Positions 1 to 9,301 of a stretch of 64,000 nucleotides of DNA are shown piece after piece. The first letter of the stretch is position 1. The number at the start of each line of letters is the position of its first letter. Source of the DNA: an uncultured Bacteroidales bacterium (GTDB lineage: Bacteria > Bacteroidota > Bacteroidia > Bacteroidales > Bacteroidaceae). The stretch covers positions 42,772 through 106,771 of the forward strand of contig CADCAG010000004.1 in the NCBI GenBank assembly GCA_902799355.1, written 5' to 3'. The translations under genes and the position numbers were made by a program. Under the pieces are notes generated by a model. It saw only the letters and a list, made by a program, of their open reading frames with translations, ran no database searches and was not told the DNA's origin.

Positions 1-587
1 CCACAGGTCTGTACCACAACACTGCTGTGGTTTTGGAGAAGGATGGCACCATTGCTGGCCAATATCGCAAGATGCACATTCCGGACGACCCAGGGTACTA
101 CGAGAAGTTCTACTTCACCCCTGGTGACCTCGGTTTCCGACCCATCCAGACGTCAGTGGGTAAACTTGGAGTACTGGTCTGCTGGGACCAGTGGTATCCA
201 GAGGCTGCACGACTGATGGCACTGGCAGGAGCGGAGCTGCTCATCTACCCCACTGCCATTGGCTACGACCCAAACGACACAACTGCCGAACAAGAACGAC
301 AGCGCATGGCATGGCAGACCGTTCAACGTGGGCATGCTGTTGCCAACGGACTTCCCGTCGTCACAGTAAATCGCTGCGGCGAAGAAGATGGCGTCCCTTT
401 CTGGGGCACCAGTTTTGTGGCAGGGCCACAGGGCGAACTGCTCTATGAGGCACCTATTATAGAAGAGGTCACCAAGGTCATTGAGGTTGACATGGAGCGC
501 TCTGAACAGGTACGCCGCTGGTGGCCATTCCTCAGAGATCGCCGCATAGAGAATTATACAGACATTACTAAACGCTATATAGACTAA
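1..587 (+). CDS. aguB: N-carbamoylputrescine amidase, 5'-truncated by window edge
   Basis: Nitrilase-superfamily enzyme that hydrolyses N-carbamoylputrescine to putrescine, CO2 and ammonia in the agmatine route to polyamines; cytoplasmic. Coding is already open at base 3 (TGLYHNTAVVLEKDG), so the N-terminal third with the catalytic Glu lies outside the window and the GTG at 27 is not a real start. Visible family signatures are the catalytic Lys region YRKMHIPDDP and the catalytic Cys region GVLVCWDQWYPEAAR, followed by the usual GTSFVAGPQGE and the C-terminal WPFLRDRRIE stretch. The stop overlaps the glnN start by one base (TAATG), so the two are translationally coupled. Pairing an ammonia-releasing enzyme with a glutamine synthetase makes metabolic sense (inference). 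Confidence 0.88.
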   Translation, partial: TGLYHNTAVVLEKDGTIAGQYRKMHIPDDPGYYEKFYFTPGDLGFRPIQTSVGKLGVLVCWDQWYPEAARLMALAGAELLIYPTAIGYDPNDTTAEQERQRMAWQTVQRGHAVANGLPVVTVNRCGEEDGVPFWGTSFVAGPQGELLYEAPIIEEVTKVIEVDMERSEQVRRWWPFLRDRRIENYTDITKRYID

Positions 588-2779
588 TGGCAAACAATTT
601 AAGATTTCAGGTAGTAGAAGAGGCGTTCAAGAAACACGCCCTCGATGTAAAAGCGCCCAGCGAGCGTCCTTCGGAGTACTTCGGCAAATACGTCTTCAAC
701 AAAGAGAAGATGTACCGTTACCTGCCGAAGAACGTCTACGACAAGATGATTGATGTGATAGACAATGGTGCCAGCCTGGACCGTTCTATCGCTGACGCAG
801 TAGCTGACGGCATGAAGAAATGGGCCCTGGAGATGGGTGTCACCCACTATACGCACTGGTTCCAGCCATTGACCGAGGGTACTGCCGAGAAGCACGACGC
901 CTTCGTGGAGCACGATGGCAAGGGCGGCATGATAGAGAAGTTCTCTGGCAAGCTGCTCGTCCAGCAGGAGCCTGACGCTTCCTCATTCCCTAATGGTGGC
1001 ATCCGCAACACCTTCGAGGCGCGTGGCTACTCTGCCTGGGATCCTACATCGCCAGTGTTCATCATCGACGACACGCTGTGTATTCCCACCATCTTCATCG
1101 CCTATACTGGCGAAGCCCTCGACTACAAGGCTCCCCTACTCCGTGCACTGCATGCTGTAGGCAAGGCTGCCAAGGATGTTTGCCAGTATTTCTATGACGA
1201 CGTCACCAAGGTACAGGTGAATCTGGGCTGGGAACAAGAGTATTTCCTCGTTGACGAGGGTCTCTACTCTGCCCGTCCAGACCTGTTGATGACCGGTCGC
1301 ACACTGATGGGTCACGAGAGTGCTAAGAACCAGCAGATGGACGACCACTATTTTGGCACCATCCCCGATCGTGTGGTAGCCTTTATGAAGGACCTCGAGA
1401 TACAGTCGTTAGAACTCGCCATCCCAGTAAAGACCCGCCACAACGAGGTAGCGCCCAACCAGTTTGAGTTGGCTCCCATCTTCGAGGAGTGTAACCTGGC
1501 TGTAGACCATAACATGCTGCTGATGTCGCTGATGAAGAAGGTGGCTCGTAAGCATGGCTTCCGTGTACTGCTCCACGAAAAGCCTTTCGATGGCATCAAC
1601 GGTAGTGGTAAGCACTGTAACTGGAGTCTGAGCTCAGACAATGGAGTATTGCTGCATGCCCCTGGTACCACTCCAGAGGAGAACCTGCGTTTCATCACGT
1701 TCATTGTGGAGACGCTGATGGCAGTATATCATCACAACGGACTGCTGAAGGCCTCGATTATGAGTGCCACCAACGCCCACCGTCTGGGTGGCAACGAGGC
1801 ACCTCCCGCCATCATCTCATCGTTCCTGGGTACACAGCTCACCGAGGTCCTGAATCATATTGAGACATCGGAGGCCAACGAGTTGTTCAACCTGAAGGGC
1901 AAGCAGGGCATGGAGATCGACATCCCCCAGATTCCTGACCTGATTGTTGACAATACCGACCGCAACCGCACATCGCCATTTGCCTTTACGGGTAATCGCT
2001 TTGAGTTCCGTGCTCCTGGTTCCAGCGTCAACTGTGCCAGTGCCATGATAGCACTGAATGCTGCAATGGCAGAGGCATTGATCTCTTTCAAGGAGCGTGT
2101 GGATGCGAAGATTGCGAAGGGGACAGACAAGATTCAAGCCATCCTCGAAGTACTGAAGGACGACGTGAAGACGTGTAAACCTGTCCGCTTCGACGGCAAC
2201 GGCTACTCAGAGGAATGGGTCAAGGAGGCTGCCAAGCGTGGACTGGATGTGGAGAAGTCATGTCCCGTCATCTTTGAACACTACCTCGACGAGAGTAGTA
2301 TCAAGATGTTTGAGAGCACCAAGGTGATGAACAAGAAGGAGCTGGAGGCCCGCAACGAGGTAAAATGGGAGATGTACGTGAAGACCGTACAGATTGAGGC
2401 CCGCGTCTTGGGTGACCTCGCCATGAACCATATCATCCCTGTGGCTACCCACTATCAGAGCAAACTCATCAAGAACGTACAGGGCATGAAAGACGTCTTC
2501 TCACCAGAACGTGCCGAACGTCTGTCAACCCGTAACATGAAGCTCATCGAAGAGATTGCTGAGCGCACAGAGAAGATAGAGCAGTTAGTAGAAGACCTGA
2601 CGGAGGCTCGTCGTGTGGCTAACCGCATTGAGGATATCCACCAGCGTGCCATCGCCTACCACGACACCGTTTGTCCCCACATGGAGGCTATCCGCAAACA
2701 GATTGACAAACTGGAGTTGATAGTAGAAGACGGCCTTTGGACACTTCCCAAATACCGCGAACTACTCTTCATCCGATAA
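587..2779 (+). CDS. glnN: Glutamine synthetase type III
   Basis: ATP-dependent condensation of ammonia and glutamate to glutamine; cytoplasmic oligomer. At 730 residues it has the length of the large GSIII class typical of Bacteroidales rather than the roughly 450-residue GSI. Sequence marks include the N-terminal GSIII region ending in THWFQPLTEGTAEKHD, the glutamate and metal site around LGWEQEYFLVD, the ATP/glutamate site GINGSGKHCNWSL, the NRTSPFAFTGNRFEFRAPGS motif and a long helical C-terminus (roughly residues 610-700). The start overlaps the aguB stop by one base. A bidirectional hairpin terminator follows directly. Confidence 0.96.
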   Translation: MANNLRFQVVEEAFKKHALDVKAPSERPSEYFGKYVFNKEKMYRYLPKNVYDKMIDVIDNGASLDRSIADAVADGMKKWALEMGVTHYTHWFQPLTEGTAEKHDAFVEHDGKGGMIEKFSGKLLVQQEPDASSFPNGGIRNTFEARGYSAWDPTSPVFIIDDTLCIPTIFIAYTGEALDYKAPLLRALHAVGKAAKDVCQYFYDDVTKVQVNLGWEQEYFLVDEGLYSARPDLLMTGRTLMGHESAKNQQMDDHYFGTIPDRVVAFMKDLEIQSLELAIPVKTRHNEVAPNQFELAPIFEECNLAVDHNMLLMSLMKKVARKHGFRVLLHEKPFDGINGSGKHCNWSLSSDNGVLLHAPGTTPEENLRFITFIVETLMAVYHHNGLLKASIMSATNAHRLGGNEAPPAIISSFLGTQLTEVLNHIETSEANELFNLKGKQGMEIDIPQIPDLIVDNTDRNRTSPFAFTGNRFEFRAPGSSVNCASAMIALNAAMAEALISFKERVDAKIAKGTDKIQAILEVLKDDVKTCKPVRFDGNGYSEEWVKEAAKRGLDVEKSCPVIFEHYLDESSIKMFESTKVMNKKELEARNEVKWEMYVKTVQIEARVLGDLAMNHIIPVATHYQSKLIKNVQGMKDVFSPERAERLSTRNMKLIEEIAERTEKIEQLVEDLTEARRVANRIEDIHQRAIAYHDTVCPHMEAIRKQIDKLELIVEDGLWTLPKYRELLFIR

Positions 2780-2787
2780 ACACAAAG

Positions 2788-2825
2788 AAAAACGGCAATG
2801 CCTTCAAGCACTGCCGTTTTTTTCT
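2788..2825. terminator. Bidirectional Rho-independent terminator between glnN and xylB
   Basis: The arms AAAACGGCA and TGCCGTTTT enclose a loop of about 14 bases. A T-run follows on the + strand, and the A-rich left flank gives a T-rich run on the - strand. It sits between two convergent genes and can serve both. Confidence 0.85.
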
Positions 2826-2842
2826 TATCTTTTTGTCCAAGA

Positions 2843-4333
2843 TTAGATCTTAGACTCCAGCGTAGCCTTCCAACGGGCGTAAGCAGCCTGATACTCGTCA
2901 CGATGAGCAGCATCGGGTTCGATGACCTGCAGTTTATCCAAGGTAGCAAAGGCCTCGTTATTATCCTTATAGATACCAGCACCGATACCTGCGCCCTTAG
3001 CGGCACCCACAGAGCCATCAGTATCGTAGAGCTCGATGGTGGCGCCACTGACACCTGCCAGTGTGTTGCGGAACAGCGGGCTAAGGAACATGTTAGCCTT
3101 ACCAGCATGAATCTTCTGGATGTCCATACCCATCTGCTGCATAATCTCCATACCATAGCAGAATGAGAAGACGATACCCTCCTGAGCAGCACGTACAAGA
3201 TGAGCCTGATTGTGCTTGTTGAAGTTCAAGCCGTTGATAGAGCAACCAATCTCCTTATTCTGCAGCACACGCTCAGCACCATTACCGAATGGGATAATCG
3301 TTACGCCCTCGCTGCCAATGGGTACTGTTGCAGCGAGATCATTCATCTGTGCATAGCCTACTTCCGGCGTAATGTTACGGTGTGTCCAAGCATTCAGAAT
3401 ACCAGTACCATTGATACACAGCAGTACACCCAGACGTGTCTGGTCAGCAGTATGGTTCACGTGGGCAAAGGTATTCACACGACTCTTGGGATCGTAGTTG
3501 ACATCACCCAGCACACCATAGACAACACCTGACGTACCACCGGTAGCAGCAATCTCACCAGGATTCATCACGTTAAGTGAGAGTGCGTTGTTGGGCTGGT
3601 CACCACCACGATAAGTAATAGGTGTACCAGCTTTCAGTCCCAGCTCAGCAGCAGCCTCAGCACTCACCTCGCTCTGTACGGCAAACGTCGGTACAATGTC
3701 AGCAATCAAAGAACTGTCGAAGCCATAGTACTTCATCAGGAAGTCAGCCACCTGGTTGTTCTTGAAATCCCAGAACATTCCCTCTGACAGACCGCTAACC
3801 GTGGTATTAGCCACACCAGAGAGACGCATAGCGATATAGTCGCCAGGAAGCATGATCTTATAAATCTTCTCGTAGGTCTCAGGCTCGTTCTCCTTTACCC
3901 ATGCCAGCTTGGCGGCAGTGAAGTTACCTGGAGAGTTGAGCAGATGGCTCAAGCACTGGTCAGCGCCCAGCTCATTAAAGGCCTTCTCACCATAGGGTAC
4001 TGCACGAGAGTCACACCAGATAATCGAGGGGCGCAATGCCTTGAGGTTTTTGTCGACACATACCAGACCGTGCATCTGGTAAGAGATACCGATAGCCTTC
4101 ACATCGTCTGCCGTAGCACCAGCATCAGCCATAATCTTTTTCAGTGCCAGCTTAGCATTGTCCCACCACATCTGAGGGTCTTGCTCAGCCCAACCGGCCT
4201 TGACAGCCATGATGGGTGCCTCCTTCTCAGGATAGAACGCCGTAGCTACACATTTTCCACTGTCTGCATTCACGAGCGATGCCTTGACAGATGAACTGCC
4301 GACATCGAAACCTAATAAATACCTGTTTGCCAT
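2843..4333 (-). CDS. xylB: Xylulokinase (FGGY family)
   Basis: Phosphorylates D-xylulose to xylulose 5-phosphate, feeding xylose into the pentose phosphate pathway; cytoplasmic. It is 496 residues, a normal xylulokinase length. The N-terminal ribonuclease-H-like fold opens with LLGFDVGSSSVKASL (phosphate loop). An AEQDP/WW segment near residue 50 and the QMHGLVCVD motif are typical of sugar-binding FGGY kinases. The second fold carries TYRGGDQPNNALSLNV and AATGGTSGVVYG (ATP/hinge). Other FGGY kinases such as L-ribulokinase differ in these segments, so xylulokinase is preferred. It stands alone, convergent with glnN; no isomerase or transporter gene is next to it in the window. Confidence 0.9.
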   Translation of the reverse strand: MANRYLLGFDVGSSSVKASLVNADSGKCVATAFYPEKEAPIMAVKAGWAEQDPQMWWDNAKLALKKIMADAGATADDVKAIGISYQMHGLVCVDKNLKALRPSIIWCDSRAVPYGEKAFNELGADQCLSHLLNSPGNFTAAKLAWVKENEPETYEKIYKIMLPGDYIAMRLSGVANTTVSGLSEGMFWDFKNNQVADFLMKYYGFDSSLIADIVPTFAVQSEVSAEAAAELGLKAGTPITYRGGDQPNNALSLNVMNPGEIAATGGTSGVVYGVLGDVNYDPKSRVNTFAHVNHTADQTRLGVLLCINGTGILNAWTHRNITPEVGYAQMNDLAATVPIGSEGVTIIPFGNGAERVLQNKEIGCSINGLNFNKHNQAHLVRAAQEGIVFSFCYGMEIMQQMGMDIQKIHAGKANMFLSPLFRNTLAGVSGATIELYDTDGSVGAAKGAGIGAGIYKDNNEAFATLDKLQVIEPDAAHRDEYQAAYARWKATLESKI

Positions 4334-4454
4334 TGTAAGTTAATAAATAAATATGTTTTCTAATCCTTAAATGCGTACTTTCGCACTACAAAATTCTGCA
4401 AATAATCTTTAAAAACCAATTTTTTTACAGATTTTCAATATTTTTTTATTATTA

Positions 4455-4488
4455 TTTGACTACAATTAAAAAATTTTCTATACCTTTG
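4455..4488 (+). promoter_or_regulatory. Bacteroidota-type promoter for the exopolysaccharide operon
   Basis: TTTG (4455-4458) and TACCTTTG (4481-4488) match the -33/-7 consensus of the main Bacteroidota sigma factor. The 22-base spacer is slightly longer than the usual 19-21. It lies about 40 bases before the receiver-protein start, in an AT-rich gap between divergently read genes. Confidence 0.65.
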
Positions 4489-4529
4489 CAGGATAGAAGA
4501 ACAACAATTAGCTAAGGTTTGTTTGATTT

Positions 4530-4898
4530 ATGAAAAAGAAAATACTAATACTTGACGACAAAGAGACCATCGCAAAGGTGCTCTCTATCTATCTCATGAG
4601 TGACTACGATGTACAGTGGTTGCCCGATGGTTTACAAGGTGTGAAATGGCTTCAGGCAGGCAATACGCCCGACCTTATCATCTCCGACATTCGTATGCCG
4701 GGCATGCGTGGTGACGACTTCCTGGAGTGGATTAAGCAGAACGAGCTGTTCCGCCACATTCCTGTTATCATGCTGTCGAGCGAAGACTCTACCAGCGAGC
4801 GTATCCGTTTGCTGGAGATTGGCGCTGTAGACTACATCGTCAAGCCCTTCAACCCCATGGAGTTGAAGATCCGTGTCAAGAAAATCCTCCCCAATTAA
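4530..4898 (+). CDS. Single-domain response regulator (receiver only)
   Basis: A 122-residue CheY-like protein with no output domain. The full phosphorylation set is present: acidic pair D9/D10, phospho-acceptor D53 in LIISDIRMPGMRGDD, the Ser pair in IMLSSED (about 83-84) and K105 in YIVKPFNP. It therefore looks competent to receive a phosphate. It is the first gene of the exopolysaccharide operon and sits 25 bases ahead of a sugar transferase whose own N-terminus resembles a degenerate receiver, suggesting that it acts through protein-protein contact. No histidine kinase is adjacent, so the phosphate donor is unknown. Confidence 0.9.
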   Translation: MKKKILILDDKETIAKVLSIYLMSDYDVQWLPDGLQGVKWLQAGNTPDLIISDIRMPGMRGDDFLEWIKQNELFRHIPVIMLSSEDSTSERIRLLEIGAVDYIVKPFNPMELKIRVKKILPN

Positions 4899-4923
4899 TA
4901 GATCATTCCATTTTTTGTAAGAC

Positions 4924-6126
4924 ATGATAGGTGTTGTATACTTAGGAAACAATCTTAAGACACAAGAACGTCTGAAATACATACCCGGACAGCTGGTCAG
5001 AATGGCCACCAACTACAAGAATGCTGCCCAGATATGTACACCACATGTATCCAACGAGCACTTCCTGGTGTTCTATGAGCGCAATGTCCTCAATGAAGAC
5101 ATCACGGCCATCACCTATCTGCGCAAGAAATGTCCCAACGTCTATATCATCCTCATGACGGATACGATGACGGAGGAGGAGCGCAAAACTTATCTGAAAT
5201 GCGGTATCAACGATACCATCCATTTCGAAGCCTCTGTTACGGATTTGAACAAGAAAATTCAATTCATCTCAGACCGTGAATACATCCTATTCTCTAGCGA
5301 GGCTCCATGGCGTGGCATCCTGAAATTCAAGATTCCTGTCTGGAAGAGACTGTTCGACATCGTCGTTGCTTCGTTGGCTATTATCATCCTCTCGCCCATC
5401 TTCATCATAACGGCGATAGCCATCAAGATGGAGAGTAAGGGACCGGTGCTATTCAAGTCAAAGCGTGTAGGAACCAACTATGCTATTTTCGACTTCCTGA
5501 AGTTCCGCAGCATGTATGCGGACGCAGAGCACCAGCTGAAGGAGTTGAGCAAGGAGCACAACCAGTATAAGGAGCAAGAGTCAGAAGAGCCTAAGTCAAC
5601 CATCACTGCCCCATTGGGTGACCAGGCAGAGTTGGCAATGATGAATATGGGCATGGAGTCAGAAATGATGATTAGTGACGAGGAGATTATGCTGGTTGGC
5701 GACGACTTCGTGGTAGCTGAGAGCGACTTCAACAAGCAGAAGGAAGAGGAAATCAACAATGCCTTCGTGAAGATTGAAGACGATCCCCGTGTCACCAAGG
5801 TCGGCAAGTTCATCCGCAAGTTCAGCATTGACGAGCTTCCCCAGCTGTTCAATATTCTCAAGGGCGACATGTCTATCGTTGGCAACCGTCCGTTACCGCT
5901 TTACGAGGCTGAGAAGCTGACGGCAGACTCCAGCATCGACCGTTTTATGGCTCCTGCTGGACTGACAGGTCTTTGGCAGGTTGAGGAACGTGGTCGCGGA
6001 GGTACGATGTCAGCAGAAGAGCGCAAGCAGTTGGACATCACTTATGGACAGACCTATAGTTTCTTGCTGGATATGAAGATTATTCTGAGGACCTTTACGG
6101 CCTTCAAGCAAAAAGGAAATGTTTAA
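4924..6126 (+). CDS. Undecaprenyl-phosphate sugar phosphotransferase with pseudo-receiver domain
   Basis: Initiates exopolysaccharide repeat-unit synthesis by moving a sugar phosphate from a UDP-sugar onto undecaprenyl phosphate at the inner membrane. Residues 1-115 look like a receiver fold (YIILMTDTMTEEERKTYLKCG) but the phospho-Asp position (LVFYERN) has lost its Asp. One membrane segment spans about 144-168 (RLFDIVVASLAIIILSPIF). The catalytic bacterial sugar transferase domain has KSKRVGTN, DFLKFRSM, KFIRKFSIDELPQLFNILKGD and GLTGLWQVEERG. Between KFRSM and DDPRVTKVG there is an acidic, Met-rich insert some 50 residues longer than in ordinary family members. It overlaps the next gene by 8 bases. 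Confidence 0.9.
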   Translation: MIGVVYLGNNLKTQERLKYIPGQLVRMATNYKNAAQICTPHVSNEHFLVFYERNVLNEDITAITYLRKKCPNVYIILMTDTMTEEERKTYLKCGINDTIHFEASVTDLNKKIQFISDREYILFSSEAPWRGILKFKIPVWKRLFDIVVASLAIIILSPIFIITAIAIKMESKGPVLFKSKRVGTNYAIFDFLKFRSMYADAEHQLKELSKEHNQYKEQESEEPKSTITAPLGDQAELAMMNMGMESEMMISDEEIMLVGDDFVVAESDFNKQKEEEINNAFVKIEDDPRVTKVGKFIRKFSIDELPQLFNILKGDMSIVGNRPLPLYEAEKLTADSSIDRFMAPAGLTGLWQVEERGRGGTMSAEERKQLDITYGQTYSFLLDMKIILRTFTAFKQKGNV

Positions 6127-7102
6127 CCAGTTGATTTCGCCTATGAACGGTGTGAGACATCTTATCCTTTCGATAGCACTTACTGCAGTGGCTACTACCA
6201 GCCACGCGCAATATAATAATAGTGGTATCAGTGCCGGTTTCTTTGATGCCAGCGAGACCAGCACGATTAATTTCTCTTCTTTCCACTTGCCACCATTGGC
6301 TGTGCTCTATGAGAATGCCAAGCAGAACCCTAACATCTTGTCCTTGAACAAAGCCCAGGAGATTGCTCAGGCAGAAGTCGCCAAGCAAAAGCGTCACATC
6401 TTCTCGTATGTGCAAGGACATGCTAGCTACAGCTATGGCAAGACAGACATGTGGGGTAATAACAGTACTACACAGAGCTATACCACCATCTACCAGTTCC
6501 AAGGCAATGAGCAAAGCTATTGGAACGTGGGTATTAACCTCAGTGTACCCTTAGAGGATATTCTAGATCTGACAGCTTCTGTCAAGCGAAAAAGATTGGA
6601 AGTCGACAGAGCAAGAATTGAAAAAGATATTGCTTTTGACAACCTCAAAAAGGAAATCGCCTCACTCTATATCAAGATAACCAACAATCTGGTGACCTTA
6701 AAAACCTTTAGTGAAGGTGCTGCCATCTATCAGGGTGCTGGTGCCTTGAACCAGGAGGATTTCCACCAAGGCAATATGTCCATTGAAGGTTTCGCAGGAA
6801 CCAAGTTGCAAGAAGCCAGTCTCGTCAACCAGTACCAAAGTTTGCAGACCACTATTACTACAGACATCATTACCTTGGAACTCTTGACACATACCCCTAT
6901 TTTAACGAATACCACAACAGACATCACCCTTGATGACGAGCAGTTGTCAGAGAAAGATATTCGTAAACAGAACCGTGAGGTTGCCAAGAACATTAAGAAA
7001 GCTGCAGAAGAAGACGATGAGAGATATCGCAAGTTGGAACAAGCTGAAAAGAAAGCACTCCGCAAGGCTGCTAAATCCGAACACAAAAAAACAAAGAAAT
7101 AA
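6119..7102 (+). CDS. Short TolC-like outer membrane factor in the polysaccharide operon
   Basis: A 327-residue secreted protein with a signal peptide ending near TSHAQ. The body has the helical pattern of outer-membrane efflux proteins: LNKAQEIAQAEVAKQKR, then a strand-rich YVQGHASYSYGK segment, then GINLSVPLEDILDLTASVKRKRLEVDRARIEKD. This resembles the first half of a TolC repeat plus part of the second; classic TolC proteins are about 420-500 residues. The last 60 residues are highly charged (Lys/Glu-rich) and end KKTKK. It overlaps the sugar transferase by 8 bases. No Wza-type export lipoprotein is present in this operon, so it may provide the outer-membrane step (inference). Confidence 0.65.
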   Translation: MFNQLISPMNGVRHLILSIALTAVATTSHAQYNNSGISAGFFDASETSTINFSSFHLPPLAVLYENAKQNPNILSLNKAQEIAQAEVAKQKRHIFSYVQGHASYSYGKTDMWGNNSTTQSYTTIYQFQGNEQSYWNVGINLSVPLEDILDLTASVKRKRLEVDRARIEKDIAFDNLKKEIASLYIKITNNLVTLKTFSEGAAIYQGAGALNQEDFHQGNMSIEGFAGTKLQEASLVNQYQSLQTTITTDIITLELLTHTPILTNTTTDITLDDEQLSEKDIRKQNREVAKNIKKAAEEDDERYRKLEQAEKKALRKAAKSEHKKTKK

Positions 7103-7117
7103 TAATACGCACTCAAT

Positions 7118-9301
7118 ATGGATTTGTTTAGATATTTTGTCCGTTTCCTCTATAAGATACGTTGGTATTTAGTTGTCTTGCCGATGATAGCTCTTATTGT
7201 GGCGTGGTTTATGACCCGTAACATGGAACGTGTCTATGATGCGAATACGACGATTTATACAGGTATGATTACCGGTTACAACATTGAAGGCAGCTCTGGT
7301 GCGGCTGGTGGTAACTCACAGACCAACATCACCAACCTGATGTTGATTATCACCACTGACAACACCATCCACGAGGTCGCATTGCGTCTGTTTGCCCGTT
7401 GTATGATGTATGGTAATCCCAATAAGGACAACAACTACATTTCCGCTGAACATTTCCGTCAGTTGAATGCTACTGTTCCTGCCGATGTGAAGGCACTCAT
7501 CAACCATAACAACGAGTCGGCAACCTATGCCAACTTGAAGGCCTATGAGAAGCCATCACAAGACAACTTCCTTTTTGGTTTAATGAACTATCATCCATAT
7601 TTTAGCATCAACAGCATTACCAGCCGTTTGAAAGTACTCCAACTTCAGAAGAGTGATATTATTGATATCGGCTATTCAGCCAATGACGCAGGCATCGTCT
7701 ATAACACGCTGGATATACTAAATGATGTTTTTTCAAAACAATATCAGCAGTTGCGATATGGCGAAACCAGTAATGTCATTAAGTTCTTTGAGCGTGAGGT
7801 GGCTCGTTTGTACCGTATTCTGACAAGTGCCGAAGATGACCTCATCCGCTATAACGTCTCCAAGCGTATCATTAATTACGGAGAGCAGACCAAGCAGGTT
7901 GCATCTTTGGAAGCTCAACAGCAGAATTTTCGTAATGATCAGTTGATGAACTACACCACATCCAAGGCTCTGCTCGACTATTTAGAGCGCCAGTTAGGAA
8001 ATCGTGCGCAGGTCATTCGATCCAACAGAGAATTTACCAATCAGGTACGTGACATTTCACGCATTCAGTCCCGTATTTCCAATCTTAAACTGATGAGTAG
8101 TGAGGGCGGTGGTAACAATAACGAATCACAGGAAGAATTGGCCAAGGCTCAGCGTGACTTGCAGCGAGCTACAGGGCGTGTTAATCAGTTGACACGAGAC
8201 ATAGAAGCAGCTTCTTTCAGTACTGAGACAGGTGTCAAGGCTCAAGACATGTTGGGACGTTGGCTAGAACAGTTGTTGCTATTGGAGAAGACCAAAGCAG
8301 AAATGACAGCAACCGACATCATGAAGAACGAGCTAGACAGACAATATCTGTTCTATGCGCCTATCGGTGCCACCCTCGACCGTAAGGCACGCCACATCGG
8401 CTTCATCGAAGGTAACTATATGGAAATGCTACGTTCCCTCAACGCTGCTCGTATGCGTCAACGTAATCTTCAGATGTCAACAGCCACCTTACGTGTGCTT
8501 AATCCTCCAATGTTCCCACTGAACGCCCAGCCTACAAATCGCCTGATGGTGCTGTTGGGAGCCTTTATGCTCACCTTTGCATTGACTACGCTTTATTTCT
8601 TGATTATTGAGATGCTCGACCGCACCCTGCGTGACCGTATGCGTTCTGAGCGTATTACAAATATTCCTGTCATGGGCTGTTTCCCCAAGGAAAGTAATCT
8701 GCGCTATCGCCGTTTTAACAAAACCATTGCTGATATGGCGATGAAGCAGTTGAGCAAAGCATTGCTGCCTAATTTCAAGGAAGGTCAACAGAATGTTCTC
8801 AACCTTCTTTCCACAGACTCAGGCAACGGTAAGAGCTATATTGCCCAGGAGTTAGAGAACTACTGGATATCCATAGGCTTGCAGGTTCGTCGCTTGACCT
8901 ACGATGAAGACTTCCTCGCAGAAGACAGTAAGTTTATTTTGGCCAAAGACATCAAGGATCTCTGCCCAGATATCCTCCCCGATGAGATAGCCATTATCGA
9001 ATATCCGAATTTGGATGACTACTCTATATCTCCTGCCCTATTGAATATGGGTACCATTAATCTCATGGTGACACGTGCCAACCGCACTTGGAAGGATGTC
9101 GACCAGAAGGCGCTCAATGAGGTACAAGCCATGTTAGACGAGGAGCACAAAAATACGCTCTATATGTATCTGACGGAAGCCACCCGTTATGCCGTCGAAG
9201 AATTCGTCGGACAGTTACCGCCCTACACGAAGTTCAACAACTTCGTCTATCGTATGTCTCAGTTAGGATTGACTGCTACAGAGAACGAACATGCTTTATA
9301 A
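7118..9301 (+). CDS. Wzz/Wzc-like chain-length regulator with degenerate tyrosine-kinase domain
   Basis: A polysaccharide co-polymerase expected to set exopolysaccharide chain length in the inner membrane. It has a membrane segment near 15-32, a long periplasmic part with coiled-coil helices (about 215-440), a second membrane segment near 474-500 (LMVLLGAFMLTFALTTLYFLI), and a cytoplasmic P-loop domain. The Walker A-like DSGNGKSY lies near residue 567. The Walker B region reads DEIAIIEYPNL instead of the usual hhDxPP, and the C-terminus (ENEHAL) has no tyrosine cluster. It may bind nucleotide but is unlikely to be an active BY-kinase. Its stop overlaps the next start by one base (TAATG). Confidence 0.82.
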   Translation: MDLFRYFVRFLYKIRWYLVVLPMIALIVAWFMTRNMERVYDANTTIYTGMITGYNIEGSSGAAGGNSQTNITNLMLIITTDNTIHEVALRLFARCMMYGNPNKDNNYISAEHFRQLNATVPADVKALINHNNESATYANLKAYEKPSQDNFLFGLMNYHPYFSINSITSRLKVLQLQKSDIIDIGYSANDAGIVYNTLDILNDVFSKQYQQLRYGETSNVIKFFEREVARLYRILTSAEDDLIRYNVSKRIINYGEQTKQVASLEAQQQNFRNDQLMNYTTSKALLDYLERQLGNRAQVIRSNREFTNQVRDISRIQSRISNLKLMSSEGGGNNNESQEELAKAQRDLQRATGRVNQLTRDIEAASFSTETGVKAQDMLGRWLEQLLLLEKTKAEMTATDIMKNELDRQYLFYAPIGATLDRKARHIGFIEGNYMEMLRSLNAARMRQRNLQMSTATLRVLNPPMFPLNAQPTNRLMVLLGAFMLTFALTTLYFLIIEMLDRTLRDRMRSERITNIPVMGCFPKESNLRYRRFNKTIADMAMKQLSKALLPNFKEGQQNVLNLLSTDSGNGKSYIAQELENYWISIGLQVRRLTYDEDFLAEDSKFILAKDIKDLCPDILPDEIAIIEYPNLDDYSISPALLNMGTINLMVTRANRTWKDVDQKALNEVQAMLDEEHKNTLYMYLTEATRYAVEEFVGQLPPYTKFNNFVYRMSQLGLTATENEHAL

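Noticed and set aside
153-593. Long antisense reading frame opposite the amidase gene
   Set aside because: It is a shadow of the coding frame with no start context or family features. The same applies to the antisense frames opposite glnN, the RND genes and the tra genes.
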